Part shown: positions 19,937 through 27,435 of the stretch, one piece after another
Position numbering within the stretch: position 1 is the first letter of the stretch
Layout of the letters: every line of letters begins with the position of its first letter
Origin: Nocardiopsis_B sediminis
GTDB lineage: Bacteria > Actinomycetota > Actinomycetes > Streptosporangiales > Streptosporangiaceae
Reading direction: 5' to 3'
Length of the DNA: 64,000 nucleotides
NCBI RefSeq assembly: GCF_042650565.1
Contig: NZ_JBHSBH010000012.1
Span: forward strand, 1-64,000
The notes under the pieces: model-generated
Told to the model about the DNA's origin: nothing
The model's input: the letters and a program-made list of their open reading frames with translations, nothing else
Databases searched by the model: none
Made by a program: the position numbers and the translations under genes

Positions 19937-20794
19937 ATGACCTGGGAAAAATCGTTCTACGAGTTTTCGCTCGTAGCGGGGCGCCAGCACGGGCTCGTCA
20001 CCGCCGCGCAGGCGGAGCGGGCGGGGGTCGCCCCCGGCGACCTGGACCATCTCGTCGAAGCCGGGCTGATCCGGGAACACGACTGGTCCGTGTTCCAGCT
20101 CTCGGGCGCGCCCCTCTCTGTCCGGCGCGCCTCCCTGCACGCCGCCTGGCTCGCGCTGCGGCCGCGCGACTTCGCCTGGGAACGCCTGTCCGCTGTGCAC
20201 ACGGACGCCGTCCTCTCGCACGGCTCGGCGGCCCGCTTCTTCGGCCTGGGGGCGGTGCCGAGCGCGCAGGTGTCGTTCACCGCTCCGGGGGACGCGGGCC
20301 TGGAGACCCTGCGCGCCGCAACGGTCCACACGGCGTCGCTCGCCCCCGAGGACGTCATGGTGAGCGACGGCATCCCGGTCACCACACCGCACCGCACCAT
20401 CGTCGACCTCGTCCGCGACTGGGCGGACCCCGGCGAGGTCGGCAGGGTCATGGCCGACGCGCTCCGCCGCGACCTGATCGACCTCCCGGCCCTCCACGCC
20501 GACCTCGCCCCGCTCGCCGGGCGCTACGACCTCCCATCGGACGGGCCGCGGTTCGCCGACCTCCTCCTCGGCGATCTCCCGCTCTCCGCGCTGCCGCGGC
20601 GCAGCCTGCGCGGCCACGCGCTGCTCCGCCACCCCGACCGGGTCGACGCGGTGCAGCGGGCCCTGGCCGGCGCGTCCTCGGACCGCACCGGGGGAGCCGG
20701 CGCGGACCTCGCCGTGCTCGCCCGGGACGCGGAGTTCGCCCGGCGGGTGGCCGCGGAGATCGTCGGAAAGGCGGAGGCCGATGGCCGGCGGTGA
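19937..20794 (+). CDS. AbiEi-family antitoxin-like protein, module 3
   Basis: 285 residues, closest to module 1. KSFYEFSLVAGRQHGLVTAAQAERAGVAPGDLDHL is the wHTH (about 5-40), DFAWERLSAVHTDAVLSHGSAARFFGLG (about 78-105) and VTTPHRTIVDLVRDW the conserved core, and HADLAPLAGRYDLPSDGPRFAD the C-terminal block. It should repress the module and antagonise the following nucleotidyltransferase. It is preceded by a leaderless-type promoter and overlaps the toxin gene by 14 bp. Confidence 0.82.
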   Translation: MTWEKSFYEFSLVAGRQHGLVTAAQAERAGVAPGDLDHLVEAGLIREHDWSVFQLSGAPLSVRRASLHAAWLALRPRDFAWERLSAVHTDAVLSHGSAARFFGLGAVPSAQVSFTAPGDAGLETLRAATVHTASLAPEDVMVSDGIPVTTPHRTIVDLVRDWADPGEVGRVMADALRRDLIDLPALHADLAPLAGRYDLPSDGPRFADLLLGDLPLSALPRRSLRGHALLRHPDRVDAVQRALAGASSDRTGGAGADLAVLARDAEFARRVAAEIVGKAEADGRR

Positions 20795-21869
20795 CGAACC
20801 CTTCGCCTCCTTCTGGCGGGACCTGACCCGCCGGGTGCGGCGGCACGCCCACGAGCGCGGCACCACGTTCGAGGCCGAGATGCAGCAATGGGTGCTCCAG
20901 CGGGTCATGGCCCGCCTCTTCGCCGCCCAGCCCGACGACTGGATGATCAAGGGCGGGCAGACCCTCCTGGCACTCTGGCCCGACGCCCGCTGGACCGGCG
21001 ACGTGGACGCGGTCCGGACGTCGCCCGTGCCGATCCGGCGGATGGTCGGCGACTACAACCACGCGATGGCGCAGGACTTCGGCGACCACCTCCGCTTCGT
21101 GCCCCGAGGGGAGGAGTCCTACGAGCCCTATGGCTGGGCGCGGATCACCCACGCCGTGTTCTGCGGGGACGTCGAGCTCATGGAGGTCGAGACCGACACG
21201 GTCCTGCCCGAGAAGCGGCCGCTGCGCAGGCCGCCGGAGATCGCGGACTTCCCCCGGCACATCCACCCGTCCGGCGACCCCCGGGAGAACCCGCCGCTGC
21301 GGATGCTCTCGGTCACCGACACCCTGGGCCACAAGGTGTCGGGCATCTTCAGTCGGTACTGGGAGGGCGGCCCGTCCGTGCGCGCGCAGGACCTGGCGGA
21401 CCTGCTCTTCATCGCCGACCGGGTGGCGTGGGACGGCCCCGAGGCCCACGCCGTGATCCACGACGAGATCGCCTTCCAGCGCGCCGAAGGCAAGACCCTG
21501 GACGTGGGCGACCGCTTCGAACTCCCCAACCCCACCTGGTGGGAGCGCTACCCCCGCCACGCCGCCATGACCCCGGGCCTGGCCTACCCCACCCTCGACA
21601 CCGCGATCCCCGCCGCGCAGCGCTTCCTCGACCCGCTCCTGGCCCCCGAACCACCCCAGGCGGACTGGAACCCCGACCGCAAGGAGTGGGTATCACGCAC
21701 GGCCGGCCCCACGCGGGGACCCGCCGCCCACCAGAGCCTCACCGCGTTGGACAACCCCCGCGGAGCCGGCCCCGCGGTCCGCCGCCCCCGCGCCCCCACC
21801 GGCACGACCACACCCGCCCCCGCACAACCGGCCCACGACCAGAGCCGGCACAAGGGCAGAGGAGCCTGA
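20781..21869 (+). CDS. AbiEii-like nucleotidyltransferase toxin, module 3
   Basis: 362 residues from the ATG overlapping its antitoxin. MIKGGQTLLALW (56-66) with WTGDVDA (71-77) is the NTase motif. LGHKVSGIFSRYW and RAQDLADLLFIADR are the later catalytic/fold motifs. It shares the linker QADWNPDRKEWVSRT and tail LDNPRGAGP (323-331) ending HKGRGA with module 1. Modules 1 and 3 clearly derive from a recent duplication, with module 2 between them in opposite orientation. Toxicity and acceptor are inferred from the family. Confidence 0.82.
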   Translation: MAGGDEPFASFWRDLTRRVRRHAHERGTTFEAEMQQWVLQRVMARLFAAQPDDWMIKGGQTLLALWPDARWTGDVDAVRTSPVPIRRMVGDYNHAMAQDFGDHLRFVPRGEESYEPYGWARITHAVFCGDVELMEVETDTVLPEKRPLRRPPEIADFPRHIHPSGDPRENPPLRMLSVTDTLGHKVSGIFSRYWEGGPSVRAQDLADLLFIADRVAWDGPEAHAVIHDEIAFQRAEGKTLDVGDRFELPNPTWWERYPRHAAMTPGLAYPTLDTAIPAAQRFLDPLLAPEPPQADWNPDRKEWVSRTAGPTRGPAAHQSLTALDNPRGAGPAVRRPRAPTGTTTPAPAQPAHDQSRHKGRGA

Positions 21870-21873
21870 CCAC

Positions 21874-21913
21874 TGGTTCCCGTCCTGCCGGCATAGGGAC
21901 AGGACGGGAACCA
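21874..21913. terminator. hairpin terminator after AbiE module 3
   Basis: A 14-bp perfect stem (arm TGGTTCCCGTCCTG) with a 12-base loop, starting five bases after the stop codon. Confidence 0.75.
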
Positions 21914-21963
21914 CGACACGAATCGCGCGAGGGGTCGAGGCACAAATGGCGGCCGGGCATAAA

Positions 21964-21989
21964 AAAAGACCTCCGAAAGGAGGTCTTTT
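21964..21989 (-). terminator. original tRNA-Ile terminator, orphaned by the AICE
   Basis: An 11-bp stem (AAAAGACCTCC / GGAGGTCTTTT) with loop GAAA and a T7 run on the minus strand, a classic intrinsic terminator. It sits five bases beyond attL on the tRNA's strand, so before insertion it lay directly after the tRNA-Ile gene. It can also act on the plus strand. Confidence 0.8.
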
Positions 21990-21993
21990 CACA

Positions 21994-22037
21994 GGTGGGC
22001 GTACCAGGACTTGAACCTGGGGCCTCATCCTTATCAG
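21994..22037. repeat. attL, 44-bp copy of the tRNA-Ile 3' end
   Basis: Identical over 44 bases to 32377-32420. It covers the tRNA from the anticodon loop (CTGATAA) to the 3' end plus two bases. It is the displaced host 3' end of the tRNA and lacks the 5' half, so it is not a functional tRNA. Confidence 0.92.
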
Positions 22038-22607
22038 TTCGATCATGGGCCACCGTAGGGGCTCGACGACCTGGGGGTCGGTGTCCGCTCAGCGCTGGGC
22101 CGATCGAGCGGTGTCCGCTGGTGTTGCTGTCGCTACTGCTGTCAGACCGATCCCCGCAGCCGTTGCAACCCCGACCATCGTCGCCCGGCCACAGCGCACG
22201 CCGCGCCTTTCCGCGGGCCCTGGGTGGCAGTTCTCCCAGCCCAAGCGGCGGGTGACCACGGTAACCGACCGGCGCGGGTTCTGGCGCGATCGGTCCGCAC
22301 CGACGCACGTCCCGCATCGCGCCAGGTTCCGTGTCGGCCCCGGGGGTCCATGGGGGCGGGAGCCCCCTGGTACTACCAGTCCTCAACCGATCCGACGCGC
22401 CATCGTCGTGCCGCTCCACTTGGCCGTCGTGGACGCGACGGCGCGCCCCCAAGACGGCGGTGACAGGGACAGGCGACCCGCGCCACGTGCCCACCCCCGG
22501 CAGGCGGGCGCACGCTCGGGACCGGGCGGCAGCCCGCAGCCCGAGCGGCGGCCGGCACGCCGGGAGCGGCGGCGCGAAGCGCCGTCGCCTTGATCCCATA
22601 CAGCCCA
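22038..22607. other. non-coding left end of the AICE
   Basis: No ORF here looks like a real protein; all are Arg/Pro-rich shadows in GC-rich DNA. The first 110 bases hold GGTGTCCGCT twice (22080-22089 and 22110-22119, 30 bp apart) and then the arm-type repeat at 22123. This stretch would flank attP in the excised circle and may bind integrase and excisionase. No obvious clt/TRS array was seen. Confidence 0.45.
22123..22144. repeat. candidate integrase arm site, left
   Basis: GTTGCTGTCGCTACTG plus TGTCA with one central mismatch matches 32308-32329 (21 of 22 bases, same orientation). It lies 85 bp inside attL. Confidence 0.5.
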
Positions 22608-23012
22608 ATTCGGCAACGTTCCGGATAGACCAATTCGACTTTGAGTACTGGCCCTAAATTCCAAACAGTTGACCTTTGATGCGGCGGACGATAATTTCTT
22701 TCAAGTCCACGTCGAATTTGATTCTCTACAAAAAACCTGGAGTGATCGAGAATCTCTATTCACGCATTTCTTATGCCCGGATGGGATAAGTACAGCACAT
22801 GGGGAGAGGATCTCGGATTCCTCTATGCCCAGCTATATAGGAACGATGATGACCGCGATGCACCCCCGCGCATCTGGATCACCGAACCCAACTATCGAAT
22901 TTCCACATTCGAACATCTTTCCGAGGTGGTAGCTCAGGAAATTTCTCGACATGAAGCACTAACAATCCCTACCGAAATTGCTCAGATGTACCTACGGCGC
23001 GGTCAAGAGTAG
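22608..23012 (+). pseudogene. low-GC gene remnant, frameshifted, at the AICE left end
   Basis: A sharply lower-GC stretch than either flank. Two protein-like pieces lie in different frames. About 22669-22785 encodes DDNFFQVHVEFDSLQKTWS and ends in FTHFL. From about 22770 the next frame reads WDKYSTWGEDLGFLYAQLY and runs to TAG 23012 (...IAQMYLRRGQE). A third fragment, DQFDFEYWP, stops at 22657. Joined they would make about 130 residues of an unrecognised acidic protein. No credible start or SD. Composition suggests foreign cargo that has decayed; the frame breaks could also be sequencing errors. Confidence 0.45.
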
Positions 23013-23054
23013 GTGAACGTCATGGGCACTTGGAACGATCGCCTGCGGCCTGGC

Positions 23055-23588
23055 CTAACGACTCGCCAGTGACTCCAGCGCTCGTGTCCATGGAAACGTG
23101 GCATGTGTTCCGGCTCCGCTGCCTGCTTCGTGGGGCTCGAATGCTCCGGGGCCGATAAGGACTGGGACACCTTCTTCGCGCAGGGACTTCACGCTGTGCT
23201 GGAACGGGATCCGGTTGGCGTAGGCGGAGTTAACGAACGGCAGAATGACGACCGGGATGCCCAACCCGATGGCCTCGTTGGCGACGTCCAACGCGTAGGT
23301 GTCGGCGATGCCGTTCGCCAGCTTGTTGACGGTGTTGAAGCTGGCCGGGGCGATGATGATGGCGTCGGCCTTCGGGGAACGCGGTGATCCTGCCTTGCGG
23401 TGGTGGCTGCGGACGGGGCGGCCGGTCTGCTTCTCCAGCGCTTCGGGGTCGATGAAGGTGAGTGCGGCCGGTGTGGCGATGACCTGGACGGTCCATCCGC
23501 GCTCGTGGGCGTGGTCGATGAGGACACCGACGTCTCCGGCCGGACCTGCCGCGCAGACGATGACGTACAGGGTCTTCGCGTCGCTCAT
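23055..23588 (-). CDS. flavoprotein (HFCD/Dfp family), AICE-associated
   Basis: 177 residues of the homo-oligomeric FMN-containing Cys decarboxylase-like family. LYVIVCAAGPAGDVGVLIDHAHERGW (about 7-32) is the Rossmann-like N-terminus, IIIAPASFNTVNKLANGIADTYALDVANEAIG (about 77-108) is the PASANT-like FMN motif, and VVILPFVNSAY is the clamp region. The peptidyl-Cys decarboxylase role of relatives need not apply here. Such flavoproteins are frequent AICE cargo next to an XRE/TPR regulator. Its ATG overlaps that regulator's stop by 4 bp (ATGA). Confidence 0.85.
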   Translation of the reverse strand: MSDAKTLYVIVCAAGPAGDVGVLIDHAHERGWTVQVIATPAALTFIDPEALEKQTGRPVRSHHRKAGSPRSPKADAIIIAPASFNTVNKLANGIADTYALDVANEAIGLGIPVVILPFVNSAYANRIPFQHSVKSLREEGVPVLIGPGAFEPHEAGSGAGTHATFPWTRALESLASR

Positions 23589-25042
23589 CGGGTGACACCA
23601 GCCCTTTCGGCGAGATCGGTGATGTTGTACTTGAGGTGGCCGGACGCGCGTGCCTCAAGGTGGCTGATGAGTTCGTGAACGGCCGGACGGGTCCGGAGTT
23701 CTTCGCTGGCGAGGTGCTCGGCGCTCACGAGCGCTTCGTAGGCACGGTCGACCTTCCCCCACTGGCTGTATGCCCGTGCCGCGTCCACGAACAGCGTCAC
23801 CTTGCGCTCCATGACATCGACGTCGTTCAGCCGGACCTGCCGCGCGTAGTCGATGGCGCTTCCGGCGTCTCCCAGTTCGACAGCAGTGCTCACCCGGTGC
23901 AAGAGGACGTTCGTCGGCCCGAACGCGGTCCACTGGTGGTTGTGGTCGCCCCCGAGACGGCCGCCGGCTGTTTCCGCCTCGTCCAAGAGAGACGTGGTCT
24001 GCCCACGGTTTCCTCTGCGGGCCGCTGCGACGGCTCCACTTAGGAGTAGCGCACCGTAGACGGACAGAGAATCGGGTGTCGCCCGGTCGGTAGCGCTGTC
24101 GACCCGTTCGGCCATGCTGGTCGCAAGTTCGGTTGCGGCGCCATAGTGGCGGTCACGCATCAAGGCTCGGGTGAGTACCCGCGAGCTGGCACCGATGGTC
24201 GTGGGGTTCTCGCTGCGCTCGGCGGCCTGAATGCTCCGGTCGGCCGCGATCCAAGCGAGTCCCTTGTCACCGGACTTCAGAAGAACGCTCGCCGCCACGT
24301 GGTACGCCTCCGCCTGGAGCACGTGGGCCTTGCGGCGGTCCTCGCCTTCGAGGTGTCGCGTGGCATCGCTGAGGCGTTCCAGCAGGCTCGGAATCCGGCG
24401 GGCGACCTCCGCATAGTGGCACGCCTGGTACCCGCTCTTGGCGGCGCTAACCGCCTTCGCCAACGACGCCACGCTCGGAAGCTGAGGCGGCGGCCCGGTG
24501 CGGACGCCCCCGTACCGCGTGAGGGCAGTGGCGATGGCGTCCAACTCCGGCCCGGGGCCGGTCGCCACCTGGAACACAGCCGCTCCGGCCAATCCGACGA
24601 ATTCACGACGTCTCACGCTGTCCTCCCTAGCGCCCACTTCCACGCTAGGCGGCGGGACCAAGCCCGACCGCGCGATAGGGCTGCCACCGCCGGTGAGGAC
24701 GGCGAGGTTCTTCGGCGCGAGCCCGAAGAGCATCCGAGACTGATCGGGCATGTCCAAGCCGTCGGCGATGCGCTCGAAGACCTCGAATGCGGTGACGCTC
24801 TTGCGCCCGTTCAGGATCTCGCTGACACGCCCCTGGGCGATTCCGGTGGCTGCGGCGAGACGGGTCTGACTCGCTCCTCCGTAGCGCTGCGCGAAGCTCA
24901 AGAGGCCGGAGACATCGCGGGCGATGAGGAGGCGACGCGTCTCTTCGCGGTCCCAGGCCCATGCGGGGATGCCGATGGGGTCCAAAGCTCGTCCCGGCAT
25001 CAGAGCCTCTCGATCGCGCTTCGTCGTCTCGCCCTTCGCCAT
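23585..25042 (-). CDS. XRE-family regulator with long TPR-like C-terminal region
   Basis: Starting at ATG 25042, 485 residues; ATG 25000 (MPGRALDPIGIPAWAW) is an alternative. The HTH_XRE is ASQTRLAAATGIAQGRVSEILNGRKSV (about 56-83). It is followed by a linker with a Tat-like RRREFVGLAGAA and then about 300 residues of helical repeats (YHVAASVLLKSGDKGLAWIAADRSIQ, AYSQWGKVDRAYEALVSAE). This architecture is common in Streptomyces and AICE regulators. It is first gene of an operon with the flavoprotein, divergent from the AICE small genes. Confidence 0.85.
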   Translation of the reverse strand: MAKGETTKRDREALMPGRALDPIGIPAWAWDREETRRLLIARDVSGLLSFAQRYGGASQTRLAAATGIAQGRVSEILNGRKSVTAFEVFERIADGLDMPDQSRMLFGLAPKNLAVLTGGGSPIARSGLVPPPSVEVGAREDSVRRREFVGLAGAAVFQVATGPGPELDAIATALTRYGGVRTGPPPQLPSVASLAKAVSAAKSGYQACHYAEVARRIPSLLERLSDATRHLEGEDRRKAHVLQAEAYHVAASVLLKSGDKGLAWIAADRSIQAAERSENPTTIGASSRVLTRALMRDRHYGAATELATSMAERVDSATDRATPDSLSVYGALLLSGAVAAARRGNRGQTTSLLDEAETAGGRLGGDHNHQWTAFGPTNVLLHRVSTAVELGDAGSAIDYARQVRLNDVDVMERKVTLFVDAARAYSQWGKVDRAYEALVSAEHLASEELRTRPAVHELISHLEARASGHLKYNITDLAERAGVTR

Positions 25043-25059
25043 TATCCCCACGTGGGATA
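25043..25059. promoter_or_regulatory. palindrome at the XRE regulator start
   Basis: TATCCCCACGTGGGATA, a near-perfect palindrome centred on CACGTG, abuts the ATG at 25042 in the divergent region. It is a good candidate autoregulatory operator, and its position also fits the downstream ATG at 25000 being the true start. Confidence 0.45.
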
Positions 25060-25106
25060 TCCGCTGGGGATGGGGCCGTCGCTCCCACCGCGGAATCGTT
25101 GAGCCC

Positions 25107-25292
25107 ATGAACGGGACACCGCTGACACCGTGCAGCCCTTGCCGCGGCCGGGGGTGGCGCTGGGTACGGGAGCGTCGGGCGACTCAGTGCGATGACTTCC
25201 CCGGACTCCAGGTGAACAGCGTTCGCGAAGAGTGCTGGCACTGCGGAGGATCCGGGGAACAGGCCATCACGCCACAGGAGGGGGTGGCGTGA
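25107..25292 (+). CDS. small CxxCxGxG zinc-binding protein of the AICE
   Basis: 61 residues with two DnaJ-like CxxCxGxG-type knuckles: CSPCRGRGW near residue 9 and CWHCGGSG near residue 43. It is probably a small zinc protein; function is unknown, but similar short proteins are common in AICEs. Divergent from the XRE gene and first of a run of touching genes (TGATG junction with the next). Confidence 0.65.
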   Translation: MNGTPLTPCSPCRGRGWRWVRERRATQCDDFPGLQVNSVREECWHCGGSGEQAITPQEGVA

Positions 25293-25576
25293 TGGCATAT
25301 CGGAACGTCGCGTTCGAACTGGCCATGTTGAACAGGCTGCGTGTGCGCCTGGAATGGCTCGGCTTCGAGGTCTCTGTGATCGAGAGCATCGCCGCCCTTC
25401 GGGTGACCGCGCCCGGCGGTTCCGAAGCGCTCTGGGTCTCGGTGAACGGCAAGGGGCAGCTCTTCCTGTGGGACGGCGATTTCTGCATCGCGCGTGTACC
25501 CGCCTCCGTGGACCAAGCAGACCAGGTCTCTCGGCTCTTCTGGACGCACATGCCCCATCGGGCGCGTCATGGGTGA
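25292..25576 (+). CDS. hypothetical AICE protein, 94 aa
   Basis: Not recognised. The ATG overlaps the previous stop by one base and is preceded by GGAGGGGG. The sequence has an alternating strand-helix look (LEWLGFEVSVIESIAALRVTAPGG, EALWVSVNGKGQLFLWDGDF) like a small alpha/beta domain, with no signal or membrane segment. The next gene overlaps by 8 bp, so it is in the same operon. Confidence 0.6.
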   Translation: MAYRNVAFELAMLNRLRVRLEWLGFEVSVIESIAALRVTAPGGSEALWVSVNGKGQLFLWDGDFCIARVPASVDQADQVSRLFWTHMPHRARHG

Positions 25577-25787
25577 CCTCGATGCCCAGATGTCCCGGAT
25601 CCGGGACCTGATCGAGAGAGAGCTACGGCGAGAGTTCCCCACCTGCGACTTCTGTCAGCTTCCGCGCGGGTGGTGGGGCGCCTGGCACTTGGGCATCCGC
25701 ATCACGGCTCCCACCGCCGGCCAACTCCGCCGGAAGCTCAACCGCTCGGTGAGCGAGTATGAAGGGCGCCGTGGTGGCCACCTTTAG
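25569..25787 (+). CDS. hypothetical AICE protein, 72 aa
   Basis: Not recognised. ATG 25569 lies in the end of the previous gene (ATGGGTGA). It has an N-terminal helix (DAQMSRIRDLIERELRREF) followed by CDFCQLPRGWWGAWHLGIRITAPTAGQL, with one CxxC and a cluster of tryptophans. Last gene of this small operon; a 99-bp gap with a probable promoter follows. Confidence 0.55.
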   Translation: MGDLDAQMSRIRDLIERELRREFPTCDFCQLPRGWWGAWHLGIRITAPTAGQLRRKLNRSVSEYEGRRGGHL

Positions 25788-25886
25788 GGCTGTCACGTAC
25801 AGGTTCCGTTGTTAGCCTGAGTTGATAGAGCACCATGCGCGCCGGGGAACGGCACAGATCAGTTGAGCAACCTGGGATGGTAGTGA

Positions 25887-26615
25887 ATGGCAGCCAACGG
25901 CGAACGGAAGTATGAGCGGGTAGCCCGCACGCTCCGCGAACGCATCACGCATGGCACCTACCGTCCCGGTGACCCGCTCCCCTCCGAGGGGCGCTTGGCC
26001 ACAGAGTTCGAAGTTTCCCGTCCGACAGTGATCAGCGCCCTTGGCCTGCTGCGGGATGAAGGGCTGATCTTCACCCAGACCGGCGCGGGCTCCTTCGTCC
26101 GGGGCAAGACCCCCAAAGTCGAGGAAGTGCTGTCCCGGCCGGGTCTCCAGCTCCTCGACGGAGCCGAGGAATCACAGGCAGCGGAGCTGCTGCAAGCGGG
26201 CATCGTCGTCGCACCTCAGCACGTCGCCAACCTGCTCCGCCTCGATCGCCCGGCCAAAGCCTTCCTGCGGCAGTACGTCCTGCAAGACCAGGACGGCCCG
26301 GTGGAACTCGTCTCCGCGTGGTTCCCCTTGGAATTGGCCTCGGGTACCCGGTTCAGCTCGCCGGAGCCGCTGGGGTCGAGCATCCGCCGGCACTTGTTCG
26401 AGAAGAAGAAGGTCCGGTTGGATCACGCCGTCGAACGCATCATGGCGCGGTCCGCGACCCCAGACGAAGCGGGCGCCCTCGGCATCACGACCGGCGCACC
26501 CGTCCTGAATGTGGTCGTCACCGGACACGACGCCGGTGGAGACGCATTGCAGCTCATAGACGCCGTCCTGCCTGGTGACCGTCACGAGCTTCGGGACGTC
26601 TACCCGCTTAGCTGA
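25887..26615 (+). CDS. GntR/UTRA-family repressor, KorSA-like
   Basis: 242 residues. GntR wHTH at 8-72 (ERVARTLRERITHGTYRPGDPLPSEGRLATEFEVSRPTVISALGLLRDEGLI) and UTRA ligand domain at about 85-235 (AFLRQYVLQDQDGPVELVSAWFPLELA; SATPDEAGALGI). In pSAM2, KorSA of this family silences pra and keeps the element integrated. Here the gene sits directly before a promoter with two identical palindromic operators and then pra, so the same circuit is inferred. GGGATGG lies shortly before the ATG. Confidence 0.85.
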   Translation: MAANGERKYERVARTLRERITHGTYRPGDPLPSEGRLATEFEVSRPTVISALGLLRDEGLIFTQTGAGSFVRGKTPKVEEVLSRPGLQLLDGAEESQAAELLQAGIVVAPQHVANLLRLDRPAKAFLRQYVLQDQDGPVELVSAWFPLELASGTRFSSPEPLGSSIRRHLFEKKKVRLDHAVERIMARSATPDEAGALGITTGAPVLNVVVTGHDAGGDALQLIDAVLPGDRHELRDVYPLS

Positions 26616-26643
26616 GCCTGTCAGAAACTCCTGCGATACCGAC

Positions 26644-26694
26644 TTGACCTATCAGGTTCACCCGCGTACTTTTGTCGCATGACCTGATAGGTCA
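26644..26694 (+). promoter_or_regulatory. pra promoter with twin GntR operators
   Basis: -35 TTGACC (26644-26649) and -10 TACTTT (26667-26672) are spaced 17 bp. Two ACCT-N3-AGGT palindromes lie at 26647-26657 and 26682-26692, as inverted copies of TGACCTATCAGGT. One overlaps the -35 and the other lies just after the start point, a layout suited to tight repression by the adjacent GntR protein. Confidence 0.7.
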
Positions 26695-26731
26695 GATTTT
26701 CGAAGAGAGCTTTCTTGATAGGAGTATTCCA

Positions 26732-27154
26732 ATGGCGATTCAGGGTACGATCCCGGTGGCCTTCGGGACGGTGTTCCCCTTCGGCGCCTACGCGCTGGGC
26801 ATTGAGGCGATCACGGACTTCGAGACCAAGCGTCCGCAGATGGACAAGGACTCGGGTCTGCCGCTGTGGGCGGTGGACGTGATCGATGCCGACCCTGAAG
26901 CTCGGGGCAAGGCCAAGTCGGTGAAGGTGAAGGTCGCCGCCGAGTACTGCCCGACGCTGCCCGATGAGGTTCCGGGGCTGCCGTTCCGGCCGATCGAGTT
27001 CGAGTCGATGTCGGTCATGCCCTACGTCGACGACAACGGTCGTCGTCCCCGTGTGGCGTACTCGCTGCGGGCCAAGGGCGTGAAGGCTCCGGGCGGTCCC
27101 GCGAACTCGCGCAAGACCCCGGCCGGTGCCGGTGCGGGCAAGGACGGTGCCTGA
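26732..27154 (+). CDS. pra: Pra-like activator of AICE replication, integration and excision
   Basis: ATG 26732 has AGGAG seven bases upstream and gives 140 residues. It begins MAIQGTIPVAFGTVFPFGAYALG and continues DKDSGLPLWAVDVIDADPEARGKAKSVKVKVAAEYCP. This is the pattern of AICE 'plasmid replication, integration and excision activator' proteins named after Pra of pSAM2, ending YSLRAKGVKAPGGPANSRK. In pSAM2 Pra switches on rep, xis and int. It is expressed from the operator-controlled promoter upstream and touches the next gene (TGATG). Confidence 0.82.
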   Translation: MAIQGTIPVAFGTVFPFGAYALGIEAITDFETKRPQMDKDSGLPLWAVDVIDADPEARGKAKSVKVKVAAEYCPTLPDEVPGLPFRPIEFESMSVMPYVDDNGRRPRVAYSLRAKGVKAPGGPANSRKTPAGAGAGKDGA

Positions 27155-27435
27155 TGGGTGGCCGTCACCGCAACGGGGTCACGTCCCCGGCGAGTGTGAT
27201 GTCCCTGCACGCGCGGGGGGAGTCCTCGGCTGAGGCACGGTCCTACCCGGGGCGCTCGCCGGTGCTGGTGCTGTCGGTGGCCGGAACCCAGATCACGTTG
27301 GGCACCTCTGACCGGGAGCGGGTGAGCGCCGCTGACGTGGTCTTCACCCGGCTCCTGGCCGAACAGGCCGCCGCGTTCGCTCGTGCCTGCGAGCGGATGT
27401 ATCGGGGGCGTGGGGATGCAGGGGTGCGCCGATGA
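27154..27435 (+). CDS. hypothetical AICE protein, 93 aa
   Basis: Not recognised. It starts at the ATG fused to the Pra stop. The N-terminus is polar and probably disordered; the C-terminal half (VVFTRLLAEQAAAFARACERMYRG) is helical. Small proteins in this position are common between pra and tra in AICEs. It overlaps the next gene by 4 bp. Confidence 0.6.
   Translation: MGGRHRNGVTSPASVMSLHARGESSAEARSYPGRSPVLVLSVAGTQITLGTSDRERVSAADVVFTRLLAEQAAAFARACERMYRGRGDAGVRR

Noticed and set aside
21994..22037. second tRNA-Ile gene at attL
   Set aside because: Only the 3' half is present; 5' acceptor and D arm are missing, so it is an attachment-site remnant.
22045..22593. 182-codon plus-strand ORF at the AICE left end
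   Set aside because: Arg/Pro/Gly-rich with no SD, no domain and alternative ORFs of the same kind on both strands; treated as non-coding attachment-region DNA.
25494..25787. 97-residue reading from 25494 for the third small AICE gene
   Set aside because: The first 25 residues overlap the preceding gene in another frame; ATG 25569 gives the usual short overlap seen throughout the element.
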